Source of the DNA: Fallopia convolvulus
Taxonomy: Eukaryota > Streptophyta > Magnoliopsida > Caryophyllales > Polygonaceae
Direction of reading: 5' to 3'
NCBI GenBank assembly: GCA_964016875.1
Contig: OZ024721.1
Location: forward strand, 7,507,001-7,571,000
Length of the DNA: 64,000 nt
Shown here: piece by piece, positions 57,776 to 64,000 of the stretch
Numbering within the stretch: position 1 is the stretch's first letter
Layout: each line of letters begins with the position of its first letter
Notes under the pieces: model-generated
The model's input: only the letters and a program-made list of their open reading frames with translations
Databases searched by the model: none
Told to the model about the DNA's origin: nothing
Made by a program: the position numbers and the translations under genes

Positions 57776-58805
57776 ATGAATAGAAAGGGACGATACTTGG
57801 ATATTCCTGCTTCTCGAAGGACACCCTTGAAAACGAAAAGTCGGCGTATTCAAGATACGGAGAGCTCCTCTTCACATAGAACGCCTCATAAGAGGAAGAT
57901 CCCGCCAGTCGAAAATTTAGAGGAACCGATATATGAGGGTATCGGCATGGAATACATTCCAAACACGCCTCTTACTCTTCCAACACCTTATACTTGTAGA
58001 TTTTGTCGCGCTCTTAAATTTGTTCATGAATTCCCAACATTTTGTTGTTGTAATGGAGAAGTTAAACTCGCACCACTAGATATATGTCCACAAATACTAG
58101 ACCTATTTACAAGGACGGATGAAGTTGGAATTCATTTCAGGACATATTCTAGAGCATATAACTTCTTTGGATTTAGTAGTATAGGAGGGGATATACATCC
58201 AAACAATTGGAAGGGAATTTTCACTTTTTCATTGCAAGGTCAAGTGTATCACTTTGTTCCAAACCTCATTCCAAACGACAAGAATCCCAGATTCTTTCAA
58301 CTTTATTTTTATGATGGTGCCTCAGAATTAGCCGCCCGATGTAACAGCCTCGAAGATTTACGACCTGATATTATTGAGCTTATGATATCTTTAACGAATT
58401 GTAATCCATACGCACAATTTTTCCGATCGCTTGGATCGCTTCCTATTATGGATCAGTCAATGATTAAGATAATCAAAAACCCTAATTTAGATCAACGAGT
58501 ATATAACGCATCGACGTCCGATGAAGTTGTTGCCATTGTAGTTGACGATTCATCTTCTGGACAAGCTAATAGTCCCCATATATTGGTTTATAGCAAGGCT
58601 GACCGAGACCATAGAATCATGCACTACTATGGTTGCTATGATCCTCTACAATATCCGCTTTTATTTACAAGAGGGGAATCCGGGTGGCATCAAGGTCTAA
58701 AAAGATTTTCAAAGAACGACAATCGTCCATGTGATGACATACCTTTTCCGATATCTTCATGGGTTGTGCAAACTGCTGACGACGTGATTGGTCAAGAAGT
58801 CGCAG
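57776..58805 (+). pseudogene. Helitron Rep-helicase protein, N-terminal exon
   Basis: I choose the ATG at 57776 (MNRKGRYLDI); the frame is open from 57680, but the upstream residues look unrelated. It contains a cysteine-rich finger (CRFCRALKF, CCCNGEVKL), then NPYAQFFRSL, the VYNASTSDEVVAIVVDD block and MHYYGCYDPLQYPLLF. This order is standard for the region before the Rep domain of plant Helitron proteins. A GT donor at 58806 and an AG acceptor ending at 58988 define a 183-base intron whose phase joins correctly to the next exon. This part is intact in itself. Confidence 0.8.
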
Positions 58806-58988
58806 GTATTTATGCACCTTCAACGTTGTTTATACGATTTTTTGATTATTTCTTTCATATTTTTATTTAATGTTACTGTATCAACTTTGAGTCGCTCAAC
58901 ATTACTTCTAACTTGAAATCATATTTGGTATAATCTATTGTGTTTTCCTTCATTTCAAATGATTTATTTACGCACATGTTTTGGACAG

Positions 58989-60440
58989 CCTCTCAAAAGA
59001 AGCCTCCGAAAGAAGGAAAGGAGGTGTCATGTCGAGAATATTACGCATACAGGTTTCAGATTCGTCCGGGAAGCTACATTGTGCACACGGGCCGTGTCTT
59101 TTTGCAATACATTGTGGATATGTACGTGAAAATAGAAAATGCCCGTCTACATTGTGGATATGTACGTGAAAATACATTGCTTAGGAGTGAGCTATACCAA
59201 GGTGTTGGTGAAAGTGTCGGCGAAGGTATTACAAATGCAGCTGCGATTGGCCGACGTGTTGTATTGCCCGCATCGTTTATTGGCGGCCCTCGTGATATGA
59301 AATGTCGCTACTTAAATGCGATGACTCTTGTTCAAAAGTTTGGGAGGCCTGATAAGTTTATTACAATGACCTGCAACCCGAAATTGGTAGAAATAACATC
59401 TCAACTTAGATCGGGTGAGACCGCTGATCTCCGACCTGATCTTGTTACCCGAGTATTCCGTGCCAAGTTTAAAGAACTGAAACATCTCGTAATTAACAAA
59501 TAGATTTTTGGTCCTGTAAAAGCATGTGTTTTTGTCATTGAGTTTCAAAAGAGGGGTTTGCCTCATGCACATATGCTCCTTATCTTTGACCTCAGTGCAA
59601 AGATCTTCAATCCCGAATCGTTTGATAAGTATGTATGCGCGGAATTGCCGCCAACATCCATGCCTTATTTATGCAGGCTTTTTGTGCAACATATGCTACA
59701 CGGGCCCTGTGGTAAGGGCCATGAAGACTGCAGTTGTATGCGCAGATTCGGACATGTACTTAAGTGCAAATCGGGCTATCCGAAAGCATACGTAAAATTC
59801 ACAACATGCGCAGAAGATTGCTATCCGATATACAGACGGAGACGCAACGACGATTTCGTTAAAATACACGGTGTTGAGATGACCAACCAATGGGTCGTCC
59901 CATACAACCCATATCTTCTAGCCAAATTTGACTGCCATATAAACGTCGAGGTTTGCTCCACCGTCAAGGCGGTCAAGTATCTATACAAGTACGTGTATAA
60001 GGGGCATGATAAGGTTTGCTTTGACATCACGCGGAATCATCCCGATGCTGCAGATGAAATAAGTGCATACCAATCCGGACGTTGGATCAGCCCTCCCGAA
60101 TCAGCTTGGAGGATCTTTGGGTTTGATCTATATGATATGAATCCACATGTCATTCCTCTACCGGTTCGCCTTCCCGAAAAGCACATTGTTCATTTTACAA
60201 AGTACGAAAAATTGCAGAGTGTAGTGAATAATGAAGCTCGTCACAAAACGATGTTGTTGGCTTTTTTCAAGGCAAACGTTGAGCTGGAAAATGCGCCACA
60301 ATTCTTGTACTCTGAATTTCCCGAGCATTTTGTTTGCGATGGAACTATAAAGGCATGGAAGAAGAGGTCTAAGAAGGGAGGTCCAAAATCCGTTGGGAGG
60401 CTACATTATGTGAGTCCTTCTGAGGGAGAGCGCTTTTTTT
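58989..60440 (+). pseudogene. Helitron Rep (HUH endonuclease) domain with one in-frame stop
   Basis: It begins with the CREYYAYRFQIRPG segment, continues with VVLPASFIGGPRDMKCRYL and MTCNP, and meets a TAG at 59501-59503. The same frame then goes on through KRGLPHAHMLLIFDL, holding the HxH of the HUH nuclease, and KYLYKYVYKGHD (about 59975), holding the paired tyrosines that attach to DNA during rolling-circle transposition. The single stop is the only block in this segment. A 41-base step duplication lies at 59108-59173. The frame is finally lost in a run of nine T at about 60433-60441. The nuclease residues are otherwise kept. Confidence 0.85.
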
Positions 60441-61940
60441 TTGCGCCTACTGCTAACGAATGTCAGGGGTTCAAAATCGTTTAGTGATTTGCTCACTGTT
60501 GATGGTGTTGTGCATGCTACCTTTAAGGAAGCGGATGAAAAGCTGCATTTGATTGAGAAAAATGACTATGCGCAATCATGTATGCGCGAGGCGGTAGAGG
60601 CTCAGATGTCGTGCGCATTGCGTAGACTTTTTGCTTCGTTGTTAATCTTCTGCGAGTTTGTGGATCCCCATGCTCTCTGGGCCGAGTTCTATCCTGCTAT
60701 GTCAGAAGATTTTGCTCACAGGTTTATAGGCCACGTCGATAAGGTTCGTGCCCTTACTTATTCTGATGTATATAAATACTTGGAGGGGATGGGAAGAAGT
60801 ATGAAACATTTTAACTTAGAGGCTCCTATTTATTTAGAATTGTTTGCATCTAGAGTAACAAGAGATATTACTGACGCAATACATGCGTATGTCCCTGAAC
60901 GATACATTGATGCACACAAACGACTAAATGTTGAACAAAGGATTGCATACAAAGATATAATGCATCATGTTAAAAGAGGGAAGGCAGGGGCTTTTTTCAT
61001 CGATGGCCCCAGTGGGACTGGAAAAACGTTTCTGTATTGTGCCCTTTATGCTAAACTTAGACAACTTGGAAAGATTGTTCTTCCGACAACAACCTCAGGA
61101 ATAGCTGCTTCAAACATACCTACAGGCAGAACCGCACACTCCAGATTTAAAATTCCTATAGACAAGCAAGGGTCGTATACGTGCAATGTGTCTAAACAAA
61201 GTAGTTTGGCGTGTTTGTTGCGAGCTGCTTCACTTTTGATTTGGGATGAAGCATCAATGGCTAAAAAGGAAGATATAGAAGCCTTGGATTCTCTACTACA
61301 GGATATCTGTGACAACAAAATGCTGTTTGGCGGCAAGGTTGTTGTTTTTGGAGGGGATTTTCGTCAAGTCTTACCAGTTCTTCCACATAAATCTCAACTC
61401 GAGATCATAAATTCGAGCTTGGTGTGCTCGTATCTATGGCCACAGTTGGTTAAGTACAAGTTAACCATAAATATTAGAGCCAAAGAAGATACAGAGTTTG
61501 CCCAGTTCCTTTTGGATCTTGGTAACGGAAAATTGCAGAGTAAAGAAACGTCTCCTATAAGTTTGGCCTCTAATCTGATCGAATGTTCCAGCATAGGATC
61601 AAATTGTACTGATTTATTTTTAGAGAGCGTGTTTCCCGAGTTGCAATATCCTTATTTCGACCCTCAAATCTTCAGGGAAAGGGCCATTTTGACACCGACC
61701 AATGAAGGGGTCAATGAGATTAATGCATCCCTGATAGAAAAATTTCCCGGCGAAGCTTTTACATACAAAGGGTTCGACAACATAGTTGATGATAATAAGG
61801 GTCTTTATCCAGATGAGTTCTTTCATACTCTATGTTCTTCGGGAATGAGTCCTTATGAATTAGTTCTAAAACCAGAATGCCCGGTTATCCTATTGCGTAA
61901 TTTGGACCCAACAAATGGATTGTGTAATGGTACTAGATAG
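60441..61940 (+). pseudogene. Helitron PIF1-like helicase domain, C-terminally truncated
   Basis: After the T-run frameshift the protein continues with RLLLTNVRGSKSF and LLTVDGVVHATFKEA. The helicase domain starts near residue 160 (LNVEQRIAY). Walker A GPSGTGKT is at residues 189-196, TTTSGIAA near 217, Walker B LLIWDEASM near 265, and GGDFRQVLPV near 303. It is a superfamily 1 DNA helicase that unwinds the donor strand. The frame stops at 61940 just after GLCNGTR, where other members continue with the last helicase motifs. A short duplication of TTTTTATCCAATTTGAGC follows. It is inactive as it stands. Confidence 0.88.
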
Positions 61941-61942
61941 AT

Positions 61943-62018
61943 TTTTATCCAATTTGAGCTTGTGCAGTTAATCTATCCATCAAAATCTTTTTTATCCAAT
62001 TTGAGCTTGTGCAGTTAA
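61943..62018. repeat. Short duplication after the truncated helicase
   Basis: TTTTTATCCAATTTGAGCTT and the next bases occur twice (61943-61972 and 61989-62018), about 46 bases apart, marking the place where the helicase reading frame was lost. Confidence 0.8.
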
Positions 62019-62196
62019 TATTGTTACATTGCAACATGTAAATCTTTTCTTATGTATATTATACATTGGTGTGTGATGGTTAGTTTTGAGACAACATGTG
62101 TCTAATTGATGGACAAAACCCATTACAAGCTCTATGGTTGTCTTTATTTGGTGCAACTCAAGCGGTAGGGGAGGGTGTAACATATCTTGATGCTAA

Positions 62197-62860
62197 TTGG
62201 AAGATCAACGCAAGAATAACATCTTCCAAGTGAGGTTGGTAGCTTGTATGGCTATCATATGCTACATCTGGTGGATGAGAAATGATGCTCTTTATAGGAA
62301 AGGGAAGCCAAATGTTCAAACTTGTGCTAAAAGAATCATGGAAGAATGCAGCGCTAGGATAATTATGAAGATGAAACTTACTGGAAGGCGTGGCTTGGCC
62401 ATGAGAAGGCTTTTAAAGCTTTAATTTGTCCTCAACTTCTAACTCCTCTCTCTTGATAGTTGATGAACAAGACAACTTGATTTTCTTGTGACGATTCAGT
62501 GTTGGAGAGGCCTTCGTTTTTGCTTGTAAGTGTCAAAATTTAGGACTGGGGTCTTAAGTTTTGATGCCAAGCTGGGCTTTATGGAGTTTAACTTCTGTTG
62601 TTTTGGGTTAGGTCTTGGGGGTAGATTTTTTTATATGTCTTTGTAATCCCCCTCCTCTCTCTTATGTTCTTGTTAGTGTATATAAAGGTCTTTGTCTATG
62701 GCATTTGTAATGGTTGACTTTTGTTACAATGTTGGGCTATATGGAGTTAGGTGCTCGTTTAGAGCTTATGTATTTTTACAGTTATAGATCTTTCTGATTT
62801 TAGCTTTTGGATGTATTTTTTTTTTCCTTATCAATATAGTTTACCATTTTCAAAAAAAAA
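62197..62860 (+). mobile_element. LINE 3' end (ORF2 tail and poly(A))
   Basis: The frame 62197-62424 contains VACMAIICYIWWMRNDALYRKG and KRIMEECSARI, like the zinc-binding C-terminal region after reverse transcriptase in plant LINE ORF2 proteins. About 400 bases of 3' untranslated region follow, with CTTATCAATATAGTTTACC and an A-run ending near 62860, the usual LINE tail. The rest of the element is missing, as in most 5'-truncated insertions. Confidence 0.65.
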
Positions 62861-63097
62861 CTTTGTAAATGTATGAACTTGAATCTACAACACCTAATAG
62901 TAAGAAACAAAATAAATTACTGAACTAAAAGCCTAAAAAAATTATCATCAACAAATTAGTCTTAGCTCTTTAAGTAAGATAATTAATCTTTAATATTGTC
63001 AAACTCTGTAAGCAATATAATTAATCTTTAACAAAATAAGTATGGTTGTCATAGATTATATCTATTGGAGAACATTATTTTTTCGTTCTCGAATTCT

Positions 63098-63128
63098 GGC
63101 GTGCAACGCACGCCGAGGACTTACCTAG
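63098..63128 (+). terminator. Helitron 3' hairpin and CTAG end
   Basis: A 7-bp perfect stem with a 3-base loop, ten bases before CTAG at 63125-63128. It is the replication/transposition end signal of Helitrons. Confidence 0.85.
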
Positions 63129-63621
63129 TTATAATAAGCATGTAACACATGGACCTTCAATTATTTTTCAACCACTACAAAAAATGGATAATGTCCATTA
63201 GTTCGACCCATGAATTTCGACCTTCAAATCTGTAGTGAGATATCCAAACCATTTATTCAGCTTGAATGATGTCCATTAGTTCGGCCCATTAAAAACAATT
63301 TCCAAACCTAAAATGAATATCCAAACCTATAGCTACGAAGAACCCAAATCAAATTACATAAATAATAAATAATAAACGGATTTTCTAAGGGCTTAGGATA
63401 AGTGACTTGTTTTGGAAAGATTTGTTGTTTTAATTATTTAGTTATTTTAATCTTTTTTCCTAAGGATTTAGATATTTTCTATTAGGATTTTAGTTTCCAA
63501 AATCAGTATGCTTATTCTAGGTCATAGGTTAGAAAGACTAAATAATAAATAATGATTAGGTTTTGTCTTATATTGCTTTTCTCTCTCTCCTCTATTGCTA
63601 TTTTAATGAGGTGGTTATGAC
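63129..63621. other. Unassigned flank right of the Helitron
   Basis: A GTCCATTAGTTCG phrase is repeated at 63195 and 63269 in a short imperfect duplication. Nothing else recognised. Confidence 0.4.
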
Positions 63622-64000
63622 CAGTGGCGTAGCCAAGAATTTGTGTCAGTAGAGGCTAAATTCTTTTGGTAATTTTTTTGGCTACAAATATATTTCTGGC
63701 GAAGTCAGGAATTTTCTTTTTGTATTTTTTAATAAAATATAGAAAAAAATTGTATTTTTTCGTATATAAAAAAATTATATATAAAATTTTTTATTTTTAC
63801 ATAAAATTTTGTATTTTTGTGTATAAAAAACCATTTCAATATATTTTATATATAAAAAAAATTAACCTGCTTTTTTCTGAGCAAATAAATTAGTTTTTAT
63901 GAAATAACCTAATTGTTTTTACTATATTTTTTTTAAAAAAAATTAATTTATTTTTTGAAAATTACAGTGGGGGCTGTAGCCCCCATTGGGCATGCACTGC
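63622..64000. mobile_element. hAT-like element, left terminus, cut by the window edge
   Basis: CAGTGGCGTAGCCAAGAATTT matches the CAGTGGCGGAGCC type of hAT terminal repeats. AT-rich subterminal sequence with many TATAAAAAA-like runs follows. GGGGGCTGTAGCCCCC (about 63969) is a second hallmark phrase of such ends. The other end and any transposase are outside the window. The frame at 63666 is low-complexity. Confidence 0.6.

Larger units (their letters stand above)
54235..63128 (+). mobile_element. Autonomous-type Helitron, decayed, 8.9 kb
   Basis: It starts TCAATACATATATAAAAG after an A and ends CTAG before a T. A perfect hairpin GGCGTGC-AAC-GCACGCC (63098-63114) lies ten bases before the end. 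Inside is a plus-strand RepHel gene (57776-61940) in three broken parts. A Stowaway-type MITE and a LINE 3' end are inserted in it. The 5' three kilobases hold leader-like sequence with an internal duplication. Helitrons insert between A and T without target duplication, as seen here. Confidence 0.85.

Noticed and set aside
63666..63893. 75-codon frame near the right edge
   Set aside because: It is read from AT-rich, TATAAAA-like subterminal sequence of the hAT-like element; phenylalanine/isoleucine/lysine-only composition.

Overview
The window is nuclear DNA from a flowering plant, probably a eudicot (an inference). It is almost entirely transposable elements nested inside one another. I see no intact host protein gene and no rRNA gene. 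The host-derived remnants are a broken glutathione peroxidase pseudogene on the minus strand at about 52.9-53.8 kb, a FAR1-like exon carried inside a Mutator-like element, and possibly a short open stretch at 54.0-54.2 kb.

Region by region. (a) 1-1062: a short-LTR retrotransposon leaving the left edge, then the 3' end of a chromovirus (integrase tail plus chromodomain). (b) 1063-16335: a complete but dead Athila-type Ty3/gypsy element on the minus strand, with 1.47-kb LTRs, a tRNA-Asp-like primer site, gag-protease, reverse transcriptase-RNase H, an integrase that has lost its catalytic core, and an ATHILA ORF-1/env-like gene. Two solo LTRs of other families sit inside it, each with an exact 5-bp target duplication; one splits RNase H. 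(c) 17238-50235: one old chromovirus-type LTR whose two ends are now about 33 kb apart, because other elements piled up inside it: another LTR, a Helitron carrying a Mutator-like element (MULE), two MULE copies head to head (the right one holding a 3.5-kb solo LTR), and a 10.7-kb gag-only LTR element with 3.6-3.8-kb LTRs. It had inserted into degenerate telomere-like repeats, visible on both sides. (d) 50236-54234: telomere-like remnants, a probable LTR fragment, and the glutathione peroxidase pseudogene. (e) 54235-63128: a full-length but decayed autonomous Helitron (Rep plus PIF1-like helicase) holding a Stowaway-type MITE and a LINE 3' end. (f) A hAT-like terminus begins at 63622 and runs off the right edge.

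The most unusual signal is in the Athila element. A 10-bp palindrome, TCGTTAACGA, and close variants occur more than 30 times in its LTRs, untranslated regions and coding regions, mostly as doublets with starts 20-22 bp apart, about two helical turns. The two solo LTRs inside it have the same doublet layout with different core sequences. Four tRNA-like modules inside three MULEs are the second notable signal. Boundaries given with exact target duplications are firm. Those in the AT-rich stretches at 22.4 kb and 37.6-38.4 kb are approximate.
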